A stretch of 64,000 nucleotides of DNA from Mucilaginibacter sp. UR6-1 (GCF_020880975.1 NZ_JAJIWP010000002.1:1-64000), one strand, 5' to 3'; positions 53,519 through 63,356 are shown, numbered from the stretch's first letter. Translations and numbers: made by a program. The notes: generated by a model from the letters alone, not told the origin.

Positions 53519-54811
53519 TTATCTACTGTTCATGATCTCTTCGATATGATCCGCCTCAACAGGTATATCGGCCATCAGGTCAATATTGCCATTTTCGGTT
53601 ATCAGTATATCATTTTCAATACGTATGCCCAGGCCTTCCTCCGGGATGTATATGCCCGGCTCGCAGGTAAGGATGTTGCCTGCCTCAAATGGTTTGTATC
53701 GGCTTGCATAATCATGCACATCAATACCCAGGTGATGCGAGGTGCCGTGCATAAAGTACCTTTTATATAAAGGCATCTTCGGGTCCTGCTTATTTACCTC
53801 GTGTTGTTTAAGCAGGCCAAGGCTGATGAGTTCGCTGGTCATGATGCGGCCAACCTCTTCATGGTATTCGGCCGATAGGGTACCGGTTACTATCAGTTTG
53901 GTAGCTGCACGCATTACTCGCAGCACCGCATTATATACATCGCGCTGGCGTGGGGTAAAACGCCCGTTAACCGGTATTGATCGGCTCAGGTCGGCATTGT
54001 AGTTGGCGTACTCGGCACCAAAATCAAATAATATCACATCGCCATCCCGGCATACCTGGTTGTTATCATTATAATGCAGCACAATAGCATTTTTGCCCGA
54101 TGCTATGATGGGGTTATAACCATGCCCTGTAGCGCGCTGGCGTAAAAACTCATGGGTAACTTCGGCCTCTATCTCATACTCGGTAACGCCGGGCTTTACA
54201 AATTTAAGCACACGTACAAAGGCATCGCGCGTAATGGCGCATGCCTTTTTGGTCAGTTCAATTTCAATGTTTGATTTAACGGGCCGCAGATCGCGCAGTA
54301 CAGGTGCCGAGCGCTGGTAATGATGCAGCGGGTATTTTTGTTTCAGATCGCTTATCATGCGCATATCGCGGTAGGGTACGGTATGCAGGTAGCCGTCATT
54401 CTCGTTAGTATTAAGGTAAATATTGTCGGCGTAATTAATAATACTATGTAATATATTATCATATTCGCTCAGCCAGTATACGTTTTGTATGCCCGACGCG
54501 GCGCGTGCTTCATCTTTGGTATACTTGTGTCCTTCCCAAACAGCAATGTGTTCATTGGTTTGTCTTAAAAAAAGTACTTCTCTGTATAGGATATTAGGAC
54601 ACTCCGGAAATAATATCAGGATACTTTGCTCCTGATCGATACCTGATAAATAAAAAAAATCAGGATTTTGCTTAAAAATATGTGTTTGATCGCCATTACG
54701 CGGAAACTCATCATTTGAGTGAAAAATAGCTATTGATGAGGGTTTTAATCGTGAAACGAAATTTTTTCTATTATTTATAAATAGTTCATTATCAATGGGT
54801 AGATATTTCAT
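53519..54811 (-). CDS. pepP: Xaa-Pro aminopeptidase (aminopeptidase P)
   Basis: Removes an N-terminal residue when Pro is second. The 430-residue protein has the AMP N-terminal domain (about 5-130) and the pita-bread catalytic domain. The dinuclear metal ligands appear in LFDFGAEYANYNADLSRS near 258-275, GTSHHLGIDVHD near 352-363, CEPGIYIPEEGLGIRIEN near 381-398. It lies between the glycan cluster and an OmpA gene, transcribed to the left. Confidence 0.93.
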   Translation of the reverse strand: MKYLPIDNELFINNRKNFVSRLKPSSIAIFHSNDEFPRNGDQTHIFKQNPDFFYLSGIDQEQSILILFPECPNILYREVLFLRQTNEHIAVWEGHKYTKDEARAASGIQNVYWLSEYDNILHSIINYADNIYLNTNENDGYLHTVPYRDMRMISDLKQKYPLHHYQRSAPVLRDLRPVKSNIEIELTKKACAITRDAFVRVLKFVKPGVTEYEIEAEVTHEFLRQRATGHGYNPIIASGKNAIVLHYNDNNQVCRDGDVILFDFGAEYANYNADLSRSIPVNGRFTPRQRDVYNAVLRVMRAATKLIVTGTLSAEYHEEVGRIMTSELISLGLLKQHEVNKQDPKMPLYKRYFMHGTSHHLGIDVHDYASRYKPFEAGNILTCEPGIYIPEEGLGIRIENDILITENGNIDLMADIPVEADHIEEIMNSR

Positions 54812-54889
54812 GCCGTAGAGGTTAAAAAATCAAAATCCCAAAACAATTACAGGGTTATAGGCGTTATGGGTTTAATTTTTGGAACAAAA

Positions 54890-54924
54890 TTTGGTATTCT
54901 TTTCAAACATAATTAGTATTTTTG
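54890..54924 (+). promoter_or_regulatory. OmpA gene promoter
   Basis: TTTG at 54890-54893 and TATTTTTG at 54917-54924 are 23 bases apart. The leader would be about 30 bases, AT-rich, with no Shine-Dalgarno site, fitting a highly expressed outer-membrane protein. Confidence 0.6.
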
Positions 54925-54961
54925 AAAAAAATCACAATTAAAATCGTTTAATCTTAAAACT

Positions 54962-56305
54962 ATGAATTATTCTACATTGAAGAAAACAGTCGCGTTATCG
55001 TTCGCTTCTTTGATGGCTGTGAGTGTGGCTTTCGCACAAACAGATTCAACCTCAACAGACTCAGCTTCTACGTCGACAGAACCTACTACTGCCAAGGTAT
55101 TTGGTGGCTTAGGTCAGTACAGAACCTTTAGCATTGGTATCAATGGTGGTGTTACTTCACCATTCAGCGCCCTGGGCGGTACTAATGACTATTTGAACGC
55201 AGACATTAACTTAGGTTACGGCCTGTCTTTCCGTCAACAACTTTCACACAGCTTCGGTCTGATCTTAGACTTGCACGGTGGTAAAGTTGGCGGTAACAAC
55301 AATGATGTTGAAAACGTTGATCCGGCATCATACACTGAAAAAGAATTTGAAACCCGTTTCTGGTCTGCTACCTTAGGTGGTCAGTGGAACTTCGGAAGCA
55401 TCGATTTCTTACACCGCAAAAACTCAGTTAACTTCTTCCTGAACGCTGGTGCCGGTTTAGCTTTATACAAGCCAAAAACTACTCCAACTGCTGGTGGCGA
55501 GTTAGTAAACTACAGCTCTGATGATAAATACATCAAAGAATTAGTTATCCCTGTAGGTGCAGGTGTTAAATTCCGTTTAAGCGATGGTGTTGCCCTGAAC
55601 TTAGGTTACACTGTAAACTTTGTTGACGGTGATAACTTTGACGGTTACAAAAGAGGATTCCCTACTCGTGACAAATGGTCATACGGTTACGCTGGCTTAG
55701 AGTTTACTTTAGGTTCAAAATCAAAACCGAACCTGGATTGGGTAAACCCTGTAGCTATGATGTATGACGAACTTTATGACGAAACTTTACGTCAGGAAGT
55801 TGAAGCCCTTAAAGGCCGTGTATCATCAGTTGAAACTGCAGTTAGCGACCTGAAAAAAGATTCAGACGGTGACGGTGTATCTGATCAGTTTGACAAATGC
55901 CCTAACACTCCTGCTGGTACAGTGGTTGACGGTGCTGGTTGCGCTATCGTATTCCCTAAATCTGATTCAACTGAAGCTGGTACTGCTTATTCAAACATCC
56001 AGTTTGAATTTGATAGCTCTGTATTAAGAACTTCAGCTTACCCTGCTCTTGACGCTACTTCTTCTGATCTGCGTTCATCAGGTGCTGTTGTAACTATCAA
56101 AGGTTACGCTTCATCAGAAGGTACTGCTGCTCATAACATGCAACTTTCTAAAGACCGCGCTAACTCAGTAAAAACTTACTTAGTTAACTCAGGTGTTGAA
56201 GCTAAAAAACTGAAAGTTAAAGGTTACGGCGAAACTAACCCGGTTGCTGACAACTCAACTGAAGAAGGACGTGTATTAAACCGTCGTGTTGAATTCAGCA
56301 AATAA
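54962..56305 (+). CDS. OmpA family outer-membrane protein
   Basis: A 447-residue envelope anchor. The signal ends at about 22 (AVSVAFAQ). A beta-barrel-like region spans about 45-260, then a short coiled coil (EALKGRVSSVETAVSDL near 281-297), one TSP3-type calcium repeat (DSDGDGVSDQFDKCPN near 301-316), and the C-terminal OmpA domain (about 342-447) with IQFEFDSSVLRTSAYPAL and NRRVEF, which binds peptidoglycan. Codon use is the most biased in the window (runs of GGT, GCT, AAA), suggesting high expression. Confidence 0.92.
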   Translation: MNYSTLKKTVALSFASLMAVSVAFAQTDSTSTDSASTSTEPTTAKVFGGLGQYRTFSIGINGGVTSPFSALGGTNDYLNADINLGYGLSFRQQLSHSFGLILDLHGGKVGGNNNDVENVDPASYTEKEFETRFWSATLGGQWNFGSIDFLHRKNSVNFFLNAGAGLALYKPKTTPTAGGELVNYSSDDKYIKELVIPVGAGVKFRLSDGVALNLGYTVNFVDGDNFDGYKRGFPTRDKWSYGYAGLEFTLGSKSKPNLDWVNPVAMMYDELYDETLRQEVEALKGRVSSVETAVSDLKKDSDGDGVSDQFDKCPNTPAGTVVDGAGCAIVFPKSDSTEAGTAYSNIQFEFDSSVLRTSAYPALDATSSDLRSSGAVVTIKGYASSEGTAAHNMQLSKDRANSVKTYLVNSGVEAKKLKVKGYGETNPVADNSTEEGRVLNRRVEFSK

Positions 56306-56337
56306 TTTTTGATCGATTCTTTTTTAAAGATCATATC

Positions 56338-56373
56338 GAAGGCCCCGGATAACCCGGGGCCTTCTTTTTTTTA
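56338..56373 (+). terminator. OmpA gene terminator
   Basis: GAAGGCCCCGG (56338-56348) pairs with CCGGGGCCTTC (56354-56364), followed by eight T. Confidence 0.93.
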
Positions 56374-56386
56374 TTAAATTTGCCAT

Positions 56387-56530
56387 ATGTACTTCTTCCG
56401 GAAAAAAGACCCGAGCAGGCCCAGCAACTTCAATCTTAAAGTGATGCACATCATCAATGCTATTGCTATTATCATGTTTGCGGGCGGCATCATCTGGAAA
56501 CTTATTGACTGGTTTATACTCAAAAAATGA
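56387..56530 (+). CDS. 47-residue single-pass membrane protein, coupled to ridA
   Basis: A short gene: a basic N-terminus (MYFFRKKDPSRPSNF) followed by one hydrophobic helix near 22-45 (INAIAIIMFAGGIIWKLI) and a short KK tail. Its ATG lies 14 bases after the OmpA terminator T tract. The TGA stop overlaps the ridA ATG as ATGA (56527-56530), the usual translational coupling. The signature is typical of single-pass membrane microproteins; the function is unknown. Confidence 0.72.
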   Translation: MYFFRKKDPSRPSNFNLKVMHIINAIAIIMFAGGIIWKLIDWFILKK

Positions 56531-56907
56531 AGACTATAATAAACACTACCAACGCCCCTGCACCTATAGGGCCATACAGCCAGGCTGTAAAAGCAAACGG
56601 CTTTTTATTTGTATCGGGCCAGATAGCCCTTAGCCCCGCTACCGGCGATCTGGTACTTGACGATGTAAAAACCGAAGCTACGCAGGTAATGGAAAATTTG
56701 AAAGCTATATTGACGGAAGCCGGTGCTGATTTTAGTAGTGTAATAAAAACAGGCATCTTTTTAAAGGATATGAATGATTTTGCCGCTGTTAACGAAGTAT
56801 ATGGTTCATACTTTACTGATAACTTTCCGGCCCGTGAAACGGTACAGGTTGCCGCTTTGCCTAAAAATGTGAATGTAGAAATATCAGTAGTTGCACTGGT
56901 TGGTTAA
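56527..56907 (+). CDS. ridA: RidA family reactive intermediate/imine deaminase
   Basis: RidA hydrolyses reactive enamine/imine intermediates from PLP enzymes such as threonine dehydratase. The 126-residue trimeric protein has TNAPAPIGPYSQAVKANGFL near 6-25, the VSGQIAL segment near 28 and the active-site Arg in NFPARETVQVAALPKNVNVE near 99-118. Its ATG overlaps the stop of the 47-residue membrane protein, so expression is coupled. recG follows after 18 bases. Confidence 0.94.
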   Translation: MKTIINTTNAPAPIGPYSQAVKANGFLFVSGQIALSPATGDLVLDDVKTEATQVMENLKAILTEAGADFSSVIKTGIFLKDMNDFAAVNEVYGSYFTDNFPARETVQVAALPKNVNVEISVVALVG

Positions 56908-56925
56908 TTGATATTTTAATCCGGA

Positions 56926-59046
56926 TTGGAACTTAACAAAAGCGCATCCCCCTTTGAAACGCCTGTTGAATATTTAAAAGGTGTAGGCCCGGCACGTGCC
57001 GAAGTGCTTAAAAAGGAACTTGCCGTTTTTACGTATGCCGATCTGCTGCGGTATTTCCCCTATAAATACATTGACCGTACCCGGTTTTATAAGGTAAAGG
57101 ATGTACACCCCGAGATGCCTTATGTGCAGGTTATTGTTAGGCTGTTGCGTAAGGAAGTTATTGGCGAAAAACGCACCAAGCGCCTGGTGGTGCAAGCACA
57201 GGATGATACCGGCCAGATAGAGCTGGTATGGTTTCAGGGCGTTACCTGGGTTGATAAGAGTTTGCGTGTAGGTAAGGCCTATATTATATTTGGTAAGCCG
57301 GGTATGTTTAACGGGCGGCCGCAAATGTCGCATCCGGAGATGGAGCTTTACTCCCCGCAGGCCATAAAGCGGCAGGGCAATCTTACCCTGCAACCGGCTT
57401 ACAACTCCACCGAAAAGTTAAAGCAATTTAGTTTAGACAGCAAGGGTATGCAAAAGCTCACTGTTATATTAATTGAGGAGTACGCCCGCTACCTGCAAGA
57501 GAACCTGCCTTTATACATCATCAATAAATACCGCCTGATGGACCGGCGTGAGGCTTACCGCCAAATGCACTTTCCGGATGATGCTAACAAACTTAACGAG
57601 GCGCAGCACAGGCTAAAGTTTGAGGAGCTTTTCTTTTTGCAATACAAGCTGTTAAAAAACAAGTTATACCGGACGCAAAAATTCAAGGGGAATATATTTG
57701 ATAAGGTAGGGCACTACTTTAATGGTTTTTATAATGATAAGTTGCCCTTTCCGCTTACTAATGCGCAAAAGCGGGTATTAAAGGAGATCAGGATTGATAC
57801 CCAGCGCGGCGTGCAAATGAACCGCCTGCTGCAGGGAGATGTAGGCAGCGGTAAAACCGTGGTAGCGTTGATGAGCATACTCATCGCTATTGATAACGGT
57901 TTTCAGGCCTGTATGATGGCACCGACCGAAATTCTCGCCAATCAGCATTATCAAACGGTAAAAAGCCTGGTAGGTGATAATTTTGTAGAGGTGGCGTTGC
58001 TTACAGGGTCCACCCCTAAAAAGCAGCGTAAGGTAATGCATGAACGCCTGCTTAGTGGTGAGCTAAAAATACTCATAGGTACCCATGCCCTTATTGAGGA
58101 TGCCGTACAATACCAAAACCTTGGCTTTGTAGTGATTGATGAGCAGCACCGCTTTGGTGTTGAGCAACGGGCTAAATTATGGCGCAAAAACATAGTGCCG
58201 CCGCACGTGCTGGTAATGACGGCCACACCCATACCGCGTACCCTGGCCATGACTATGTACGGCGATCTGGATGTATCGGTAATTGACGAATTGCCCGCAG
58301 GGCGTAAACCTATAGAAACCGTGCATTTTTACGAAAGCCAGCGCCTGCGCATGTTCGGCATGATGCGCGAGGAAATAGCTAAAGGCCGACAGGTTTACGT
58401 AGTTTATCCCCTGATAAAGGAAAGCGAAAAACTCGATCTTAAAAACCTGGAGGAAGGTATTGAAACCATGCGCCGCGAATTTCCGCTGCCAAAATACCAA
58501 ATAAGCATTGTGCATGGTAAAATACCGGCTGCTGTAAAAGAAGAGGAAATGCAGCGATTTATCCAGGCCCAAACACAAATTATGGTAGCCACCACCGTTA
58601 TTGAGGTGGGTGTGAACGTACCTAACGCCTCAGTTATGATCATTGAAAATGCCGAGCGGTTCGGGCTGTCCCAATTGCACCAGTTGCGGGGCAGGGTAGG
58701 CCGTGGTGCCGAGCAATCGTACTGTATATTGATGAGCAGTAACAAGCTGAGCAATGATGGGCGTATACGCCTGGATACTATGGTGAAAACCAACAACGGT
58801 TTTGAAATATCAGAGATAGACCTGCAACTGCGCGGCCCCGGTAATATTGAAGGTACCCAGCAAAGCGGTGTGCTCGACCTTAAGGTAGCCAACCTCGCTA
58901 CCGACCAGGAATTGCTGATGCAGGTACGCAAATGTGTTGAAGAGATATTTGAAAATGATCCGCAGCTCACCAACCCCGAAAACCAGATACTGCACCAGGC
59001 TACCCAATCAAAAAATGCCGGCCTTTCGTGGGATAAAATATCGTAG
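56926..59046 (+). CDS. recG: ATP-dependent DNA helicase RecG
   Basis: RecG reverses stalled replication forks and branch-migrates Holliday junctions. The 706-residue protein has the N-terminal wedge/OB domain (about 60-180), then helicase motifs: Walker A LLQGDVGSGKTVVALM near 302-317, DEQH in VIDEQHRFGVEQR near 405, MTATPIPRTLAMTMYGDLD near 432-450, and VIEVGVNVPNA with HQLRGRVGRG near 585. It starts at TTG; no earlier ATG is in frame. A diverged repeat follows its stop. Confidence 0.95.
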   Translation: MELNKSASPFETPVEYLKGVGPARAEVLKKELAVFTYADLLRYFPYKYIDRTRFYKVKDVHPEMPYVQVIVRLLRKEVIGEKRTKRLVVQAQDDTGQIELVWFQGVTWVDKSLRVGKAYIIFGKPGMFNGRPQMSHPEMELYSPQAIKRQGNLTLQPAYNSTEKLKQFSLDSKGMQKLTVILIEEYARYLQENLPLYIINKYRLMDRREAYRQMHFPDDANKLNEAQHRLKFEELFFLQYKLLKNKLYRTQKFKGNIFDKVGHYFNGFYNDKLPFPLTNAQKRVLKEIRIDTQRGVQMNRLLQGDVGSGKTVVALMSILIAIDNGFQACMMAPTEILANQHYQTVKSLVGDNFVEVALLTGSTPKKQRKVMHERLLSGELKILIGTHALIEDAVQYQNLGFVVIDEQHRFGVEQRAKLWRKNIVPPHVLVMTATPIPRTLAMTMYGDLDVSVIDELPAGRKPIETVHFYESQRLRMFGMMREEIAKGRQVYVVYPLIKESEKLDLKNLEEGIETMRREFPLPKYQISIVHGKIPAAVKEEEMQRFIQAQTQIMVATTVIEVGVNVPNASVMIIENAERFGLSQLHQLRGRVGRGAEQSYCILMSSNKLSNDGRIRLDTMVKTNNGFEISEIDLQLRGPGNIEGTQQSGVLDLKVANLATDQELLMQVRKCVEEIFENDPQLTNPENQILHQATQSKNAGLSWDKIS

Positions 59047-59132
59047 ACCTCACCTAAATCCTCCCCAAAGGAGAGGACTTTAAATTACTCAACCATTTTA
59101 TATTCCCTCCCTCGGCAGGGTCAGGGAGGGGT
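59047..59132. repeat. repeat gap after recG: CCTCCCCAAAGGAGAGG and CCCTCCC elements
   Basis: 59047-59084 is a diverged copy of the repeat at 43206-43246. 59103-59132 (TTCCCTCCCTCGGCAGGG...) is one arm of the 30-base element at 7543-7572 with two substitutions. The partner arm is missing. Confidence 0.7.
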
Positions 59133-59225
59133 AACAGATGCCATATTCTAAATTCCACACAATCTTCACCTCATCTGCATAAAATCTCCGTTAAAATTTA
59201 TCTTTGTTGAAACTGACTTCAACAC

Positions 59226-60605
59226 ATGAAAAAACTCCTACTCTCTGCTGCTATATTGTTCGGTGGCCTGTCACTCCAGGCGCAGGACTCGCTGATGATG
59301 CGTAAAATTTACGATGAAGCCCTGGTTAACGGTCAGGGATATGAAAACCTGCGTTACCTGTGTAAAAAGATCGGGCCTCGTTTAAGCGGTTCGCCCAATG
59401 CCCAAAAAGCGGTTGAGTGGGGCAAAAAGCTGATGGAAGATTACGGTTTTGACCGTGTTTACCTGCAGGAAGTTATGGTGCCGCATTGGGTACGTGGTGC
59501 AAAAGAGCAAGGCGCTATAATTGATGGTGATAAAAAAATATCGGTGCCTATTTGCGCGCTGGGCATGTCAATAGCCACATCGTCGGCAGGTATTACCGCC
59601 AATGTTATCGAGGTAAAGAGTATTAAGGAGATGCAGGATTTGGGTGAGAAAGTGATAAAAGGCAAAATAGTTTTCTTTAACCGCCCGTTTGATCCGCGTT
59701 ATATTGAAACCGGCCAGGGTTATGGTGCTGCCGGCGATCAGCGTTTTGTTGGCCCGGCCGAGGCTGCCAAGCTGGGCGCGGTAGGGGCTATCGTTCGTTC
59801 GTTAAGTCCGGCGTTGGATAATTACCCGCATACCGGCGGTACATTGAGTGAGCCGGGTACTAAAATGATACCTGCAGCGGCCATATCAACCATGGCTGCT
59901 GATAAGCTGAGCGGCATGTTGAGGCTGCGTAAATTGCCGCTGATCAAATTCTGGTTCAAACAAAGCTGCCAAACGCTGCCCGAAGTAAAATCATACAACG
60001 TAATAGGCGAACTTACAGGTACCGAGAACCCGAAGAAAGTGATCACTGTTGGCGGCCATTTGGATTCATGGGATCTGGCTGAAGGCGCGCATGATGATGG
60101 CACCGGCATTGTACAATCAGCCGAGGCATTACGCATACTGAAAGCCTTGAAGTACAAACCTAAAAATTCGGTACGTGCGGTGTTTTTTATGAATGAGGAG
60201 AACGGCACCCGCGGCGGTTTAAAATACGCTGAACTTGCAGCCAAAAATAAGGAAGACCATATTGCCGCTATTGAAACTGATGAAGGTGGTTTTGTGCCCC
60301 GGGGTTTCGGGTTTGATGCCTCGCCGGAAGTAGTGGCTAAGATTAACAAAAACTGGAAAAAATTATTTGAGCCTTATGAGGCCGATAGATTGGTGAAGGG
60401 CGAGGGTGGTACGGATATTGAACCTTTAAAAGAAACGGTACCAAACATTACCCTGATCAGCTTTTTACCCGATTCGCAGCGCTATTTTGATCTGCACCAT
60501 ACAGCAGCCGATGTATTCGAGAAAGTACATAAGCGCGAACTTGAATTAGGCTCGGCAGCCATGGCTTCACTGATCTATCTGATTGATCAGCACGGCTTAA
60601 AATAA
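59226..60605 (+). CDS. M28 family zinc aminopeptidase
   Basis: A 459-residue exported peptidase (signal ending LSLQAQ near 20). A PA-domain-like insert spans about 110-250. Zinc ligands lie in GGHLDSWD near 276, GAHDDGTGI near 289, the catalytic Glu in FFMNEENGTRGG near 323-334, ETDEGG near 353 and LHHTAADV near 425. It would trim N-terminal residues from peptides outside the inner membrane. Confidence 0.9.
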   Translation: MKKLLLSAAILFGGLSLQAQDSLMMRKIYDEALVNGQGYENLRYLCKKIGPRLSGSPNAQKAVEWGKKLMEDYGFDRVYLQEVMVPHWVRGAKEQGAIIDGDKKISVPICALGMSIATSSAGITANVIEVKSIKEMQDLGEKVIKGKIVFFNRPFDPRYIETGQGYGAAGDQRFVGPAEAAKLGAVGAIVRSLSPALDNYPHTGGTLSEPGTKMIPAAAISTMAADKLSGMLRLRKLPLIKFWFKQSCQTLPEVKSYNVIGELTGTENPKKVITVGGHLDSWDLAEGAHDDGTGIVQSAEALRILKALKYKPKNSVRAVFFMNEENGTRGGLKYAELAAKNKEDHIAAIETDEGGFVPRGFGFDASPEVVAKINKNWKKLFEPYEADRLVKGEGGTDIEPLKETVPNITLISFLPDSQRYFDLHHTAADVFEKVHKRELELGSAAMASLIYLIDQHGLK

Positions 60606-60646
60606 ATTGAATTTTATAATATAACAACTAAATCTTATCTCAATTA

Positions 60647-61171
60647 ATGAAAAAATTAGTATTACTGGTAGTGACTTTTTTAAGTTTTATATCTATTGTA
60701 TCTGCTCAAACTACGTTAAAGCAATACAAGGCTGGCCATACATTCAGCATCAGTTTGCCTGATTATATGTCAAAAACCATTGGTCTTAACAGTGACGCTA
60801 CTATACAATACAAAAGCAAAATAAAAGATGTTTATGGCTTTGTAATAGTGGATAGCAAAGAAGATTTGGCTTTAGCCGAAATGAATTTTTCATCATTAAA
60901 AGAATTTTATGAAAACTTTATTGCCAAATTTTTAAAAGATGAAGAGAAGCGTGTGGTTTCTGCCCCGGTTTACAAAAAAGTTGGTGATATTAATTTTGTT
61001 GAAACTGATGTGACCTATTATGATAAAGAAGCTGAAGCCGAAATATATTATTTGGCCGGTGTAGTTGAAACCAAGGCGGCATTTTATAAAGTAATGTCAT
61101 GGGCTACAAAGGAAAATAAGGATACTTTTAAAGCCGACTTTCAAAAAATACTTTATAGCTTAAAGGATTAA
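60647..61171 (+). CDS. secreted protein of unknown function
   Basis: A 174-residue protein with a signal peptide (VTFLSFISIVSAQTT, cleavage near 20). The mature domain (HTFSISLPDYMSKTIGL, then ATKENKDTFKADFQKILYS) has a mixed alpha/beta pattern resembling small lipid- or PsbP/DUF1795-like proteins, but I cannot assign the family. It is 41 bases after the M28 gene and may share its transcript. Confidence 0.75.
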   Translation: MKKLVLLVVTFLSFISIVSAQTTLKQYKAGHTFSISLPDYMSKTIGLNSDATIQYKSKIKDVYGFVIVDSKEDLALAEMNFSSLKEFYENFIAKFLKDEEKRVVSAPVYKKVGDINFVETDVTYYDKEAEAEIYYLAGVVETKAAFYKVMSWATKENKDTFKADFQKILYSLKD

Positions 61172-61191
61172 AATCACATAATAATATTACA

Positions 61192-61224
61192 AAGGCAGAA
61201 CACTTTACAGGTTCTGCCTTTTTC
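61192..61224 (+). terminator. terminator before the MFS gene
   Basis: AGGCAGAAC (61193-61201) pairs with GTTCTGCCT (61211-61219) around ACTTTACAG, followed by TTTTTC. Confidence 0.85.
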
Positions 61225-61233
61225 ATTTATCCT

Positions 61234-61241
61234 TATTTTTG
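61234..61241 (+). promoter_or_regulatory. -7 element of the MFS gene
   Basis: TATTTTTG matches TAnnTTTG and ends 16 bases before the GTG at 61258. Confidence 0.55.
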
Positions 61242-61257
61242 CACAAAACATACACAA

Positions 61258-62547
61258 GTGCCCGAAGCTGACAGTACCACACCTCCCAAAACCGACTCGT
61301 TTGCCGCCCTGCGGTTCAAAGATTTCCGTTCGTACCTAACCATGCGTTTCTTTTTTACGTTCGCTTACCAGATGCAGAACGTAGTGCTGGGCATCTACAT
61401 TTATGATGTTACGCATGATAAGTTTGCCCTGGGGTTGATAGGTTTGTATGAAGCTATTCCGGCAATCGGCTTATCGCTTTACGGCGGTTACATTGCTGAT
61501 AAGCTGGAGAAGCGTAAAATGCTGCTGCTTATATTCGGTACCATCTTTTTTTCCTCATTAGTGATGATGGCTGCCACACACAAAGGCGCGGGTGATTACC
61601 TGCACATGCACACCGTTGTACCTATAATTTACGGGATGCTGTTTATTAACGGATTGGCACGCGCCTTTTATGCACCCGCTGCCTTTTCGGTACTCGCTAA
61701 CAGCGTACCGCGTGAGGTATACCCAAACTCCAGCACCTGGAATAGTTCGAGCTGGCAAATAGCCTCCATTATAGCGCCGGTTGTGGGCAGTTTTATTTAT
61801 GCTTACATGGGCATTACAGGTGCTTTTACCACTATAGTGATTTTTTTAGCGGTAGCTTTTATATCGGTATGCCTGCTTAAAAAAGTGCCGCCGGTATATA
61901 CGCCTAAAGAGGGGATATGGAAAAGCCTTACGGAAGGGATACGCTTTGTATTTAATACCAAAATGATGGTGGGTGCACTAAGCCTGGATATGTTCTCGGT
62001 ATTTTTTGGTGGCGCGGTGGCTTTGCTCCCGGTATTTGCCAAGGATATTTTGCATGTAGGCCCGGAAGGGGTAGGCGTTATGCGCGGTGCAACCTCATTA
62101 GGCGCGGTGCTGACCATGCTGAGCATGACCCGCTTTTCGCCAATGGGCAAACCCTGGCGAAACCTGCTTATAGCGGTAGCAGGCTTTGGCTTATCGATAA
62201 TATGTTTTGGCCTGTCGCGAAATTTCTATTTGTCGTTGATATTCCTGTTCACCGAGGGAGCCTTTGACAGTATCAGCGTGCTGATCCGTGGCACCATTAT
62301 GCAGATGCTTACGCCTGATGAGATGCGTGGCCGGGTATCGGCAGTAAACCAAATGTTCATCGGTTCATCAAACGAGATTGGCGAGTTTGAATCGGGCGTG
62401 GCGGCTAAGTTGCTGGATACCGTACCGGCGGTGGTATTTGGCGGCACCATGACGTTGATCGTAGTAAGCATCACCTATCTTAAAACCAAAAAACTGATAC
62501 CGCTTACCCTGACAGATATTAACAAGAAGCCCGAACTGGCTACTTAA
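61258..62547 (+). CDS. MFS transporter
   Basis: A 429-residue major facilitator with twelve hydrophobic helices in two sets of six. The loop between helices 2 and 3 carries the family pattern YGGYIADKLEKRKMLLL near 79-95. The layout is like MFS_3/EntS-type exporters, often for siderophores or drugs; the substrate is not known. The start is GTG and there is no signal peptide. Its last eight bases overlap the convergent ABC-2 permease gene. Confidence 0.85.
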   Translation: MPEADSTTPPKTDSFAALRFKDFRSYLTMRFFFTFAYQMQNVVLGIYIYDVTHDKFALGLIGLYEAIPAIGLSLYGGYIADKLEKRKMLLLIFGTIFFSSLVMMAATHKGAGDYLHMHTVVPIIYGMLFINGLARAFYAPAAFSVLANSVPREVYPNSSTWNSSSWQIASIIAPVVGSFIYAYMGITGAFTTIVIFLAVAFISVCLLKKVPPVYTPKEGIWKSLTEGIRFVFNTKMMVGALSLDMFSVFFGGAVALLPVFAKDILHVGPEGVGVMRGATSLGAVLTMLSMTRFSPMGKPWRNLLIAVAGFGLSIICFGLSRNFYLSLIFLFTEGAFDSISVLIRGTIMQMLTPDEMRGRVSAVNQMFIGSSNEIGEFESGVAAKLLDTVPAVVFGGTMTLIVVSITYLKTKKLIPLTLTDINKKPELAT

Positions 62548-63343
62548 TGCTCCGCTTTTGCAAAATAAAATATCCGGCAAAAAACACCACAACGGCTATG
62601 GCAAGGCTTACATAAACATCATCAGTAAGTATGTTGATAACCAGTTGCCTTGATTGAGCGGGAGTTTTGGTACGTGGCATCATGTTGGTTAATGCCAGCA
62701 TTGGGTGCGAATAAGGGAAAAGGTATGCATATTTCCAGCCGGCCGAAGCCATGATAACGCCCGATATGGTACCTACAAAGCCGATGCCCATCGGTTTCAA
62801 AAAATCTTTCCATAAAAGGCTGAACAAAAACTGTATCGATAATATACCCAGCGACGAAAGGAACAGTTTAAAATACACCTGCAGCAGTGCGTACTCCATA
62901 TGGTATTCGTTAAACCGCAGTTCGGGTTTTAATGCTGATAACAGGTTGGCAAACCCAAGCGTAAATATCACGAACAGTGCGAGGCTGATTAATATCAACA
63001 GCAAAGCGTAAACATACTTAGCCGCATAAACCGCGAACTTTGGCAGCGGCAGGCTGAACAGCATTTTCCAGGTATCGGCTTTATGCTCAATATTGTTAAC
63101 CGAATAGGCGGTAAAAATTACAAATATTGGTAACAATAAAACACCCATAATATTTAATACACTACCAACATAACGTAGCCAAAGCAACTCGCCCGGCCAA
63201 CTGGCCATTTTTTCGGCATTGGTTAAAAAGCCAATGGTCATTAACAGGCAAATGAGCAGGGGCAGCAGTATAGCACACCAAAAAGCCAGCGTTTTGCGGG
63301 TTTTATAAAATTCAGACCGTAGGGAGAGTAAAAATGCTTTCAT
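62540..63343 (-). CDS. ABC-2 type permease
   Basis: A 267-residue membrane protein with six helices (near 18-40, 57-80, 106-135, 150-175, 185-205, 240-262). MKAFLLSLRSEFYKTRKT is the typical start of these bacitracin/lantibiotic-immunity-type permeases, so the ATG at 63343 is chosen over an upstream in-frame start. The ATPase gene lies 13 bases upstream, so the two form one transporter. Confidence 0.85.
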   Translation of the reverse strand: MKAFLLSLRSEFYKTRKTLAFWCAILLPLLICLLMTIGFLTNAEKMASWPGELLWLRYVGSVLNIMGVLLLPIFVIFTAYSVNNIEHKADTWKMLFSLPLPKFAVYAAKYVYALLLILISLALFVIFTLGFANLLSALKPELRFNEYHMEYALLQVYFKLFLSSLGILSIQFLFSLLWKDFLKPMGIGFVGTISGVIMASAGWKYAYLFPYSHPMLALTNMMPRTKTPAQSRQLVINILTDDVYVSLAIAVVVFFAGYFILQKRSIK

Positions 63344-63356
63344 GGTGATGCAGGGT

